From NCBI GenBank assembly GCA_963932465.1, contig OZ010800.1, positions 29,328,852 to 29,392,851 of the forward strand: a stretch of DNA of 64,000 nucleotides. The letters run 5' to 3'. Position 1 is the stretch's first letter; every line of letters starts with the position of its first letter. Position numbers and translations under genes: made by a program. Shown in pieces: positions 11,400-22,260 of this stretch. The notes under the pieces are model-generated. The model worked only from the letters and a program-made list of their open reading frames with translations, was not told the DNA's origin and made no database searches. The stretch is from Maratus speciosus. Its lineage: Eukaryota; Arthropoda; Arachnida; Araneae; Salticidae.

Positions 11400-13160
11400 C
11401 TCCTGTAAGTTTTTACGCACTAAAGTGTTAATAACTTGCCCCCTTTTCATACTATCTTCTTCACTTAGGGGGACCTATCTCCATTTAGTGATTATCGCCT
11501 TACTATTTTTCAGTTAAGATCCTGGCCCCTTGTGGCCCGATACAGGTCCCCTTGAAGTTTTCGTGCAAATAAATTGTTAATAAATTGCTTCCTTTTAATC
11601 CGATCTTCATTTTTCGTATCACTTTTCCATTTAATTATTCTCATGTTTCTACATTCCAGTTAAGCGCTGGGCCCCGCTGGGCCCCCCTGGGGTGCGTAGT
11701 GCCAATCCAGAGCCCCTTGGACTTTTATGCGCCAATCATTTTTAATCCCCTATTTTTCTCGTCTTTTCAGTGCATAATTTTAACTTGAGTCTTACACTTT
11801 TCTTCCAAGACCAATACCCTCATATATTTATTGGGGCTTTAGGGACCCTTTTTTAAACATTTACCCCCCTTTTCTGTGCATTTCTTTAAAATATTATTTT
11901 AACGAATAATTCATATTATTCTTTACGCTTAATTTTGACTAATTGAAAATCTAAAGCGCTAAATACTAAGACATTTTAACATGTTTTCATGTTAGGGCCC
12001 TATTTTTAAATAACAGTTGACCCCTTTGAGCTCCCTATTATAGCTCCCTTAAAAATGGTCCGATTCAAAAGCTTTTTTTTTTACAATTTCTTAGGTCCTC
12101 CAACTACTACATGAGCTACGAAAAAAATTATCAGTCTTCAGCTACCGCCAATTTTGAATATTAATTGTCTTCTTGTGACTCTTGGTGCAACTTCTTGAAA
12201 AATGATCCGAATTGCTTACAATTTTCTTTAGCATAGTTGCAACGTCCTCCGATTACTTTAAAAACTACTAAAAATATCTTTATGGCCAACTACATGTCAG
12301 TCATTTTCCTGGCCCCTTGGGTCCCGGTAGAGGACCCCTTGAAGTTTTTGCACCATAAATCGTTTATAAATTGCCCCTTCTTAATTCGATGTTCATTTTT
12401 GGAATACTTTTTCCATTTTGTTATTCTCACGTTTCTACATTCCAATTAAGACCCTGGGGTCCCGTATGGTCCGTAGGTCCTTTGAACTTTTTGTGCGCCA
12501 TTCATTTTTCACTCTCTAAATTTCTCACCTCTTCAGTGCATAATTTTAAAGTTGAATCTTGGACTTTTCTTCCAGGACCAACATCCTCATATTTTTATTG
12601 GGGCCCTAGGGCCTTTTTTGAAGCATTTACCAAATTTTTTGTGTATTTCTTTAAAATATTTTTCTAACGAAAAATCCATACCCTATGCTTAGTTTTAACT
12701 AATTATAGATCTAAATCGTTAAGTACTAAAACATTGTAACATGTATCCATGTTAGTGCCCTGTTTTAAACTATCAGTTGGCCCCTGTAGTGCTCCATGCT
12801 ATAGCTCCCTTAAAAATGGACCGATTCAGAAGCTTTTTTTTTTTCTAACAACTTCTTAGGTCCACCAGCGACATAAAAGACAAAAAAAAAACAAACAACA
12901 ACAAAAAAAAAACAGACTTTAGCTACGACCAATTTTAAATATTAATCGCCTTCTTGGGGCCCTTTGTGCAGTTTCTTTAAAAATTATCGGAATTGCTTTC
13001 AATTTTCTTTGACAGATTTATAGAATCCTCTAACTGCTTTAAAAAACTACTATAAAGTATCTTTATACGCAACTACATGCCCCTTATGTCCGTGGCCCCT
13101 TGGGGCCCGACACAGTGTCCATTAAAGTTTTTGCACCATAAATTGTTAATAAATTGTCTC
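11400..13160 (+). repeat. Tandem repeat, unit about 785 bp, 2.3 copies
   Basis: The landmark 'tggcccctt(g/gg)...cccg' followed by 'cttgaagttttt' and 'gcaccataaat(t/c)gtt' recurs near 11522, 12309 and 13092. Other blocks repeat at the same interval, for example 'ttctcatgtttctacattcca' (11638, 12425) and 'ggtccgattca(a/g)aagcttttttttt' (12058, 12819). The copies are clearly diverged. Open frames at 11585, 12237 and 12371 are formed by these units. Confidence 0.8.
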
Positions 13161-13299
13161 CTGTCAATCTGATTTTAGGTAGATTTCGTATGAATTACTA
13201 ACTATTACATTCTCCCCTAAGTTGGAATTTTTGAAAAATTTTGACTGATCTACACCGATCATGACCCCTAGAACCCAAAACCACCTCAGTAAAAAACTT

Positions 13300-13319
13300 T
13301 ATCTATCTATCTATCTATC

Positions 13320-13404
<85 letters not shown>
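13300..13404. repeat. Compound microsatellite (TATC)n(CT)n(TA)n(GT)n
   Basis: TATC repeat to about 13320, CT repeat 13322-13352, TA repeat 13352-13380, GT repeat 13381-13404. The TA-GT half is the inverted counterpart of the CA-TA microsatellite at 15467-15512. Confidence 0.95.
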
Positions 13405-13405
<1 letters not shown>

Positions 13406-13611
13406 ATAAACATAAAGAATTTAAATTCAAAGTTAATACATTTACAAATTTTAAATCTTGTCTTCATCATTGTGTATATCGAAATATACTACTTAATCAT
13501 TTATATAGAATAAAATGTTTATGTTCTTCTCATCTAATTAACAATAATATTAAAAAACTAGTTTATGATGCATTAAATCATGGTTTTCCAAAAAAATCAT
13601 ATATTCTTTAA
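13405..13611 (+). pseudogene. Possible reverse-transcriptase C-terminal relic (Penelope-like style)
   Basis: A 68-codon frame directly after the GT repeat reads DKHKEFKF... and includes YRIKCLCSS near its middle and ALNHGFPKK near its end. Arg-x-Lys-x-x-Cys-Ser followed some 25 residues later by Asn-x-Gly-(Phe/Tyr)-Pro resembles the end of the reverse-transcriptase region in Penelope-like elements (established knowledge, recalled, not searched). The catalytic palm motifs are missing upstream, where the frame runs into microsatellite. No GIY-YIG endonuclease follows, and stop codons are frequent after 13611. If real, it is a 5'- and 3'-truncated, dead fragment. The AT-rich composition makes a chance match possible. 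Confidence 0.3.
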
Positions 13612-15466
13612 TATACAATTAGTACTTACATGATCTATAAAAAAACCAATTAACACATGCTTAAACAAAATTACCAAAAAAATTTATAAAATTAAAAAAA
13701 TATTTATAAAAAAATAAAAATTGTAAAATAATAATAATCAATTACTATAGGATGGTTGGGTGGGTAGATGTTAGAGTACGGAGGAGGGTGGTGTTGTCTG
13801 GATAACACGCAATGGTTAATTTATAAAAAAATGGGGCTTTTGTATTATAACTACATTTCTATTACATATTTTATACGGATGTTGATTTGATGTTTTATAT
13901 GTAATTGGTGACTTTTCCTCTTTTTTGATTTCATATTAAATTTAACTTATGTAATCAAATTCAATATTAACTTATTTTTAATTTAGTCTACTCTGGACAA
14001 TATCATATTTAATAATAGTATACCATTCTTTTAGTGATTATTATGCATGTAAGTTTATTTGATATAACTAATGTTATACTGTATGCATTAAAATTGGGTA
14101 AATAGTTTTTATTATTATTCCTGTATACTATTTAATATTGTTTTATTTTCAACTTTGTATTCCATGATTAATTATCGGTTTATATGTTTGATTGTCACAA
14201 TCATATATTTTTAGCTTTTTTATGGATAATATAACGATAATTCACATACTATATTTGTGATCTTTAGGCTATTGGGAATTTTAGAATCTGACAATCTTAT
14301 ATAAACATCCATTTTTTATTTATTTATTTTATAATTAATTAATTAATTTATTTATTTTTTTTTTCTTTCCTGTTCATTTTTTATATGTAATGATAAATAT
14401 TAAGACTTTTATATTTTTATAATATATAATTTATTTCATTTATAGCATACAGCTATATTCCATATATTATCAAGTTTAAAAACTTTTAATTTCTCAGTGT
14501 AGATTTAATGGTATGGTAACATATTTTAAGCATTTTTTATTAACATTTAATTTATTTAAATTTTTTTTAATAATGATATACAGTATGGTATTGTTTATAT
14601 TAGGATGTGTGTAGGAATGCAATTGATATATTTTAATTTCATTAGCATGTATTAGGTTCTTCTTTTTGTGACATTTGTATAATAATAATTGTTTTAAAAT
14701 AAAATAATAGATGGGAGCACCATAAATTTTGTATTTTTAAAGCTTCTAATAAAGTAATAATTTTATTTTTTTTTACACCAGGTGGTAATTAATGCTGGAT
14801 TCTGGCATTTTTGTAAAATTGTTATTAACCAATTTAAAATTGTTTTTAGGTATTATAAATAATGTAATTATTTTTTATTTATATTATATTAATTATATTT
14901 ATCACAGTATTTCAACATGAATTAACTGACTCCATAGGTTTTAATTTCTGTGTAAACTTAACTGTTTTATTCACCTTAATCTTATCATGCTTTTTGGATT
15001 CCATGTGCGGGAATATATTTTGAAAATCTACTGGGAAATAATTCGGTATATTTTGTAAGATTTCTATTGCTATGAATTAAATATTTAATGGGTTGTAGTT
15101 TTTCCATTTCATATCATTTGATTATGTTCTGTTTTCCTTGAAACTAATCTTTTAGTTATATTGGTTGTTTGAGTACAGGGGAAAAAAAAATTCAGCTTAT
15201 AGCTTTTTTTCTCACAGAAAACAACCGATTTGCTTATATCATTGAATTCTGTACTCTTGAAAACGTAATTCAATACATAAGTTTTCAATTTTTTTTTAAT
15301 CCATATTCTTCATTTTTTTCTTCCATGTTAATTCTTTTAATTAGGTATAAGGTACTTTATTTTATACATAGAGTTCTATATTGATGGTTTGTGGCGCATT
15401 TTGTTGTCAATCATTCACAATATTGAGGTTTTTGATGATGGTCGGTAATGTTTAATTAATGGTTAT
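13612..15466. other. Very AT-rich nested block, no gene recognised
   Basis: Together with 13405-13611 this is a block bounded by inverted microsatellites (13352-13404 and 15467-15512). It interrupts the 785-bp repeat series. It consists of long A/T tracts with a single G-rich patch (about 13750-13800, 'ggatggttgggtgggtagatg'). A mitochondrial insertion was considered, but no recognisable mitochondrial gene was read. Confidence 0.45.
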
Positions 15467-15471
15467 ACACT

Positions 15472-15512
<41 letters not shown>
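15467..15512. repeat. (CA)n(TA)n microsatellite
   Basis: CA repeat about 15467-15493 followed by TA repeat to 15512. Inverted relative to the microsatellite ending at 13404. Confidence 0.95.
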
Positions 15513-15715
15513 CCCTTTCTTCTGGACACGGTAGCTTCCACAATTCTGCACAAATCTTTTCCAAACTGATACATAAAATCAAGGGGTATAAAATTTCGGT
15601 CAACTTCGTTAATGGGCAAAATCGGACGAAGGGGATGGAAATATGGAGGGGTTTTGTGAAAACAGAAAAACTCCCATAACTTTTTAATTTTTATACATAT
15701 CAAACCAGTTTAAAA

Positions 15716-16310
15716 TTTGAGAGCAGTGGAGCACCCAATTTTTCAGCACCTAATTTTCTCGCATTATCAATGCAAAATTTAAAAATTAAGTCTTGCTCTA
15801 TTCTCCCATGATCAACACCCTCTAAGTTTTAATGGATCCCATGGCCCTGCTTTAAGCATTTCCCCCTACTTTTTACGCATTTCTTTAAAATTTTATTTTA
15901 ATGATTAATTAATACCGTATGGTTAATTTTGACTAATTGAAGATCTAAAGTGTTAGAACTTAGATCTTTTAACAAGTTTTCATGTTAGGGCCTTGCTCTT
16001 TAATATCAGCCGGCGTTCTTTGTGCCCTTTGTTATAGGTCCCTTAAAAACGGTCCGATTCACTAGCTTTTTTTTAACAACTTCTTAAGTCCTCTTACTAC
16101 TACATGAATGCCAAAAAAAAATTCTCAGACTTCAGCTACCACCAATTTTGAATATTAATCACCTTTTTTGGGCCCATTTATTGCAGCTTCTTTAAAAACT
16201 ATCCGATTCTATTACATTTTTCTTTAACATAGTTTCAGCGTCCTCCAGCTACTTTAAGACTACTAAAAAAAATTTTTTATACCCAACTACATTCCAGATA
16301 AGACGCTCGT
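15716..16310 (+). repeat. Displaced partial copy of the 785-bp unit
   Basis: Matches the second half of the tandem units at 11400-13160: 'cattatcaatgcaaaattt', 'catttctttaaaatttt', 'gactaattgaagatctaaagtgtta', 'caagttttcatgttagggcc', 'ggtccgattcactagctttttttt' and 'caccaattttgaatattaatc'. It resumes part-way through a unit, so the nested block replaced or displaced part of the array. Confidence 0.7.
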
Positions 16311-16948
16311 TCCCAGAGCCCGGTCTTTCTTTATACCTGAGCTACCACTTTTTTTGAACATTAATCTCTTTTTTCAGCATCAACTTACATTTACTCACTA
16401 CAGCAGTAAACTGAAAATCGCGTTAATTTAAAGGTAATTTTAGATAATGGATTTATTAGTTTATTAAATATTGTGTTAATGTTACAAGTAATTCACGAAA
16501 TTTACAAGGGGAGAGGTCATCTTCCAGCGCTTGGGGGTGCATTCTTTCCTCCGATTCTAAAGACCTAATTTCAACGGGATTTGGTTCGTTTAACATAAAT
16601 TAAAATTAAGCTAGTTTCTGTATTATGAAATTTTATCTTAGACTTCAGTTACCAACATTTTCTAACATTAATGATGGATTCTTTTTTTGATTATATGGGC
16701 TTGATTACTACGAGATTTGCTCCCTAAACTTGGCTTTCAATTGTCTCCGGCACGTGCAGAGCACTTCCGGTATATGCTGCCTTAGGTAGCGTGGACCCAG
16801 ATTACAGGTTCGTTCGGAAAAAAGTTCGTTGGGAACACACTAGTCGCTGCGGAAGGCAATGGATGCCTGTGAAATTAGGTTCATTTAAAAGAATTTCAAA
16901 AGATATAAACTCATACAAACTTGAGTTTTGTTTAAGGTTTTTACGGAC

Positions 16949-16976
16949 CCCGGGCATCACCGGGCGGGTCTGCTAG
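16949..16976 (+). other. Helitron 3' terminal hairpin and CTAG
   Basis: Inverted repeat CCCGG/CCGGG with a six-base loop, eight bases, then CTAG next to a T. This arrangement is the recognised Helitron 3' signature. Confidence 0.7.
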
Positions 16977-16977
16977 T

Positions 16978-17760
16978 TTGATGTAAAAGGATTGTAAAAA
17001 AATGACAAAAAAAATTCATAAAAAACCAGACTTACTGTATTACCTTTATAAAATGGTATGTGCATTTTAGTTTAAAAGCAATACAGGAAAGAACATTTTC
17101 CCGCTTATTTCAAAATCATAAACAATAATGCTAAACTTTTGTCGAATAGTTTTCATGACTATAAGTACTCTGTGATTCACTAAAGTGTTTACATTATGTT
17201 TCTGAGCATGATGTGTTATTTCTCCGCAGTCCCTGTTTACCTAGAATCTTTTCATAATCGAGGTCCACTGGCACGTTCCTATAATCTAGTTTCTCCTCAA
17301 ATATCAGCAGGGCGTTCCGCGATGATTATTGTGCGCAGTACCTTCCGCAAAAATAATACCGATTGCGTGCCAAATAAAATTTCATTTAATTGTTATCTAA
17401 ATTTTGTGTGCAAGAATACTCATAGTATAGGAATTTTAAAAGGATGTGTGCTGAAATATACAAGCATCTTTAATAAAGTGGATAATAGAAACATCTTTCA
17501 TAAAGTAGTAACCTGGATTGTTGAGCTCTTAGTGTGAAAAAATTGAATTCATATTTAACCTTCAAGTAACATGATAAAATTTTCTACAGATTGAAATAGT
17601 AGAAATTAATTAAAATACATCCTACTCAATAAATATCCATCGGTTGTAATGTAATCAAGATCTTTTAAGTGACCTTGTAAAGGAACCTTAAATGCTTCAA
17701 TACTGCCTTACAATAGAGAGCTTAACTGGGTCGAATGCAATAACATCTACCCTCTTAAAA
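16978..17760. other. AT-rich, nothing recognised
   Basis: A 113-codon frame at 17196-17537 has no recognisable motif, no splice or promoter context and ordinary AT-rich composition. It is left unannotated as a gene. Confidence 0.4.
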
Positions 17761-18130
17761 TCCTTGCGTGTAATGTAATCTATGTAACCTCAAGAACTCG
17801 GAAACTACAGGGCGCAGGGCCACGAAATTTGGTACACGGATTGCTTGTAGGAGGCTCATGAACGATTGGGGCCAAAAATTCGAAAATTTTAAATAGTTGT
17901 TTTTTTTATATTTTTGACGACTGTTTGCCTTTTTTATGTTCAACCCGTAATCGCGCGAATTCTAACCAGTACTAAATGTTTACTGCAATGTGAGGTATAC
18001 ATATTACGTACACCACGCTGCAATACTAAGAAACTATAGCGGGTATTACGATAATTCTTTTAGCTCACATGCAAATATAAGTAGAGATATACATATTACG
18101 TACGCCACGCTGAAATATAGAAATCAATTA
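17761..18130. repeat. Probable transposon-derived segment with short direct repeats
   Basis: 'atacatattacgtac(a/g)ccacgctg(c/a)aata' occurs at about 17998 and 18087, roughly 89 bp apart. Just before it, 'gggcgcagggccacgaaatttggtacacg' has the look of a widely dispersed element, but the family is not identified. Confidence 0.35.
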
Positions 18131-18439
18131 CTTTAAATTGCGATAAATCAAAAACTAAGTAATATTTTTGCATGAAACTTTCAACGGTTTGAACTACTTA
18201 TAAAAATAATTAAAATGTCGTAAACTGCTTAAAATTCCGATAATTAAACATTACTTCAGCCCTATCAAGAGATTTTGGTCTGAACAGGAATTTAAAAAGT
18301 GATAAAAAAACAACACTTTTAAAATCTCATTTACTAAGAACCTATTCACCGTATTCCATATTACTTTTGTTTTCTGAGTCAAGTGGCACGCCCCATTCCA
18401 TAGAAAGAAGAATTTTGTTTCTATCATAAATAGAACTCG

Positions 18440-18821
18440 AGCTATAGAGGTGCCAAAATTCCGTTTTGGTCAGTCCGGAAAATATAAACTTGACAGAGTA
18501 CTAGAAAAAATTTGCAAAATCGTTTGTCATCAATTGGCTATAATTCGTTTTATTTACTGTTCATTAAACTGTTGTTTCTTTTGCTTGGTGATATAAAACT
18601 CTTCACTTGATCACACACGAAAGTCACTTTGCGCTGTGAATATCAAATAAAGACAGGCAAAACATTCGAAATATTTTTTCAAAAAAAAAAAAAAAAAAAA
18701 AAATAGATTTCCTTTGTTTTAGTCGCCAGTAGTTCCAAAAAAGCATTTGATATTTTTTCAAATATTTTTTTTATGTTTCAAGTGTTTTGTAAGGGGTGCC
18801 TAATACTTTATACCAAGGCTG
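18440..18821 (+). mobile_element. Tc1-like 3' terminus with poly-A signal and A run
   Basis: The right edge reads on the minus strand CAGCCTTGGTATAAAGTATT then AGGCACCCC, next to TA (18822-18823). It resembles the CAGTGCCTTGCAAAAGTATT-type ends of Tc1-like elements (recalled, not searched). AATAAA at 18646-18651 lies 30 bp before a 23-base A run (18681-18703). That could be the transposon's own poly-A signal or the tail of a retroposed transcript. No matching left inverted terminus was found and no transposase is present. Confidence 0.35.
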
Positions 18822-19042
18822 TATAGTTTAGGAACCAATCTCGATAATCGGAAGATTGTTTAATTTGTATGGGAAATTTAATGACGAATGTTTCAAACAA
18901 ATATGAATAACAACGAAGTTTTTACCTTTATGTCTTTCAAAACGGAGTTGATTGTCTGATTTACTTTATGAAAATACTTATACAGGACTGCTGTTGGAGA
19001 GAGTTTTTTATTATTATTTTGATTACCACTGCTTCAAAACAA

Positions 19043-19223
19043 CAGGGCTCCCAAATGGTCCGCCAACTGAATACCAATATTATTTTAGAAAATTTTTCTT
19101 TTTAGAGCTCTCTTACAAACCGCCCCGGAATCACCTTTGAAAGTTAATTCTAGCGCAAACCTACCATAAATTTTTTTGTTAAAATTTATTGGTATTTAGT
19201 TGGCGGACCATTTGGGAGCCCTG
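19043..19223. mobile_element. MITE with 37-bp inverted termini, CAGGGCTCCC ends
   Basis: The first 37 bp (CAGGGCTCCCAAATGG, TCCGCCAACT, ATACCAATA) are repeated in inverted form at 19187-19223 with a single visible difference. AAACAA directly precedes and directly follows the element, so it appears to be a target duplication of at least 6 bp. CAGGG ends suggest the hAT superfamily, whose duplications are normally 8 bp, so two flanking bases may have mutated. The frame at 18952-19140 merely reads into it. Confidence 0.85.
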
Positions 19224-19288
19224 AAACAATAATCTGTGAGGCGTACTTATACGAAAGTTCGACATATTTATACTAAACTTCGAGACAA

Positions 19289-19466
19289 GGTTGCCAGTTT
19301 GGCATCCACTTTTATTCAGAAATTTAGTGTTCATACCAGGAAAAAAAAAAAAATGCTTTATTTAATAAGAGACATTTAACGACGACACAAAGTAAAAATT
19401 CTTCTTTCTAAATTTTCGGGATTAAATTGATATTTCGGATTATAGTTGAAGGCCAAACTGGCAACC
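19289..19466. mobile_element. MITE-like element with GGTTGCCAGTTTGGC termini
   Basis: GGTTGCCAGTTTGGC at 19289-19303 is mirrored by GCCAAACTGGCAACC at 19452-19466. Similarity beyond 15 bp is weak. An A run (about 19341-19353) lies inside. 'cttcgaga' occurs just outside both ends but not in clean target-duplication register, so the boundary duplication is unresolved. Confidence 0.6.
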
Positions 19467-20460
19467 CGACTTCGAGATATTTGTACTAAACTTGGAGATT
19501 GTTTAGAAGTAGTGGCACGACAAAAAGTAAAAAGTAGTCGCTAGTGCCAACACTATCCAATGATATGTATTCCCACTTCCTCACCTATCATGACGACCCT
19601 GTTGTGAACACGCGGAATGCTAACATTTTTCGTTTCGTTATGTGTTTCTCGTAGCTTTCTTGAGTGCTCGTTATCTTCTCAAAAGTGCGAGGCAACGGCG
19701 CCGAGATAACAATAAAACTATCTTTATGCACTACTACTACTACTACTAAATACAAATTCCAGTGTATAAGACGCAATTTTGAAACAAAAAATATTGATCA
19801 AAATTTATAGGTTACATTTTATGTATGCCTGATATAAAAATGAAAGCTTAAAAATGAAACATAAGAACTGGCATTTCTATATTAATGAGCAAGAAAAGAA
19901 GACTTCATTATTTGATGGAACGAGAGAACAATACCAAACACTTAGTGGGAATTCAAGCAAATATTAGTCCTAATTAAAATTTCCAGCCCGAAACGCGTCC
20001 TGTGTGTTATTTTGCATTTTGTTGTGATTTTAACAAAGTTTCATTTTTTTAATTGTGATTCATCCCCAGTTTTTCGGTGCTGTTTCACAAGTATTAATCC
20101 TGTTTAACGAAAAATATGCATGTAAACCAAAGCGTTAAGGGAAGAGGAAATGGGCGAAAAAGTTGGCGCTAAAGGAGAATGAAAGAACTATACCATCTGC
20201 TCAAAACTTGTTGTGAACAAACCGATAAGTAGAAAAAATCCTATTTAGTATCAAAGTGATAAACATAAAAAAGCTACTTCAATATACGTTGAAGGAATGT
20301 TTTTTTTTTTGGACTTGCATGCAGCAAATAAATAAATAGAAAAAGCAGTAGCATTTTTTTAAAATTATTATTTGAAGCAGTATTTGTCAATTTTCCTACA
20401 GAGTTGGTAATAATGCTGCAATTTAATATTTTGAGACGTTATTATCGATTGCAGATATAA
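19467..20460. other. No gene or large repeat recognised
   Basis: Only a short (CTA)n/(ACT)n run at about 19732-19748 stands out. The minus-strand 62-codon frame at 19588-19776 uses that run as codons and has no recognisable domain. Confidence 0.4.
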
Positions 20461-20637
20461 CTCGTCATTTTTATGACTAATATTTATCCTGTGTATGTCT
20501 ATGATTTAATAGATTTAACTGGTCATTTTTATGACTAATATTTATTCTGTGTATGTCTATGATTTAATAGATTTAACTGGTCATTTTTATGACTAATATT
20601 TATTCTGTGTATGTCTATGATTTAATAGATTTAACTT
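20461..20637 (+). repeat. Minisatellite, 3 x about 58 bp
   Basis: Three adjacent copies of 'gtcatttttatgactaatat', 'ttattctgtgtatgtc' and 'tatgatttaatagatttaac'. Copies two and three look identical; copy one differs at a couple of positions. The 'gtcat...atgac' start is itself self-complementary. Confidence 0.9.
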
Positions 20638-21479
20638 TCAATTGTGATATACCTACATGAGTGCAAGTTTTATACTTGGTTAGTTTCATCAAAAACAAGG
20701 TTACCAAAACCTTATTAATTAAAATTTAGCTTGGTAGGAGCGTACGTCCACAATTTGCATTTTTATGTTTTGTTTAGTTTTATAGTAGTTATCATATATT
20801 GTATTGCTCTTTATTTTATTTCCATGCTAGACATTTCATAAAGTTTTCTTTGCAAAGAAAAAGTGAAGGAGGAGAGTGCTTGTAAATATACCACTATATC
20901 TAATGTTAGAAAAATATACATAATAATCATAGATACGTGTTATTAGCCCGATTATATGGTAAATGTATAAAGTTTTTGGTGTTTAATATTGTGTGAAAAT
21001 ATAAAGGAATGAAATGGAGTTTTATGTGCAAAGACGAAAATGATAAATCAACAAATTTACAGAGCCAAATATACAACCAGAATCCGACACTTGAAAAGTA
21101 TGTGTGTATGTGTTGTAGGTTAATTGAGATTTTCGGCTATTTGCAAATAACCTAGAGTGTTTGCAAAGTGCCCGGCTTATTGGATAATTATATTCCTTTT
21201 GCCCAAGATACACTGCACGCTTATGCATATTTTAAATATAAATAAAGGGAAATGGACATAAAATTCTTATAAAAATGTATTAAAAGACCGTCTGCCTTAC
21301 AGATTTCTTTAAAGCGTATAATGTAGAAATAATATATTCCTCAATGAACAATCTCAGGCACTCAGATGTATTGCGATCTTATTTTTATTTTAAGTGCGCT
21401 ACAACTTAATATACCTAAAATTATATTAAGCTAATCAACAATTTCAGGTAATCAGGAGTATAAATCATATCTGACAACA
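20638..21479. other. AT-rich, nothing recognised
   Basis: The only frame of note, 21022-21228 on the minus strand (68 codons), lacks recognisable motifs. The 3' part ('aatcaacaatttcaggtaatcagg', 21434, versus 'gaacaatctcaggcactcag', 21346) hints at a decayed repeat. Confidence 0.35.
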
Positions 21480-22260
21480 GGGCAGTTTTCGTATATGCTT
21501 GCTGTGATTAATTCCATTCAGCAACCCACCTGCTCTATGAAATGCTGAAAAACACTATAAATCAGTTTGCCTCATCTACAAATTTTATTGATACTGCAAT
21601 TTTCGTATGTATTTCGTATAATTATTTTCTATCAACAACACATCTTCTCCATATAAGGTTGGTAAAACAATATAAATCTGCAACATCTAAAGTTTTCACA
21701 GCTGCAGAAGTTTTCTTATATATTTAAATTGCTATTTTCATGTGCAACCTATCTTAAATACAAAATATTGGGAAAAAATAAAAATCTGCCTCATCTGGAG
21801 ATTGCCTCGATACGGAAACGTTTCTTACATATGTTTTATACTTATTTCAATTAGCAACCCATCTTATATGTTGGAAAACTTTAAAAATCCGCGCCAATCT
21901 GCAGATTGCATTTTTTAAAGATATTTTCTTAAATTTGTTTTATAATTATTTTTATTCAGCAACCTATATTTCTTACTTAATGCTGGGTAAACTTTAATAA
22001 TCTATCTCATCTGCAGTTTTAACTATTTCCTAAAATTCCTTACATAGTTTTTGTAAGTATTTTGAATTTGTAACCCATATTGTCTGTGTAATCCTGAAAA
22101 AACAATAATCTTCCTCATCTGCGGTTTTAAACATTTCCGAAATTTCCTTATATAATTTTAATAATGATTTTCATTAACAAACCATACTCTCTACATAATG
22201 TTGGAAAAAACTTTACAAATCTGTGTCATCTGTAGATTTTTTTTAAATTTCTGCGCGAAT
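21480..22260 (+). repeat. Degenerate satellite, unit about 110 bp, seven copies
   Basis: 'ctcatctgcag(a/t)tt' or variants recur near 21572, 21684, 21792, 21895, 22008, 22118 and 22227. Each is preceded about 60 bp earlier by 'agcaaccc/cctatctt' and followed by 'tttccttacatat(g/a)ttt'. Spacings are 103-113 bp. Divergence is high, so the array is old. Confidence 0.7.

Larger units (their letters stand above)
11236..16976 (+). mobile_element. Helitron-like element with internal tandem repeats and nested insertion
   Basis: The right end is a good Helitron terminus: hairpin CCCGG-GCATCA-CCGGG (16949-16964), then CGGGTCTGCTAG (CTAG at 16973-16976), then T. The left end is placed where the previous element stops, at TACTAATAAAAGAACAAATG followed by a GT-rich stretch. 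An alternative start is TC at 11228. The interior holds two and a half ~785-bp tandem units (about 11400-13160), which resume in a different phase at about 15716-16310 after a nested block. No Rep or helicase sequence was seen. The 61-codon frame 16791-16976 ends in the hairpin and is not a gene. The pairing of these two ends as one element is inference. Confidence 0.5.

Noticed and set aside
11585..12667. Series of plus-strand open frames 11585, 12237, 12371
   Set aside because: They recur with the 785-bp tandem unit, share only repeat-derived strings and have no domain.
13261..13404. N-terminal 48 codons upstream of the RT-like relic
   Set aside because: Translation of TATC, CT, TA and GT repeats (SLSL, YIYI, VCVC), not protein coding.
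13405..15466. Nuclear copy of mitochondrial DNA
   Set aside because: AT content is suitable, but no recognisable mitochondrial gene or tRNA was read.
17196..17537. 113-codon open frame as a gene
   Set aside because: No motif, promoter, splice signal or poly-A context recognised; length is unremarkable for 64 kb of six-frame sequence.
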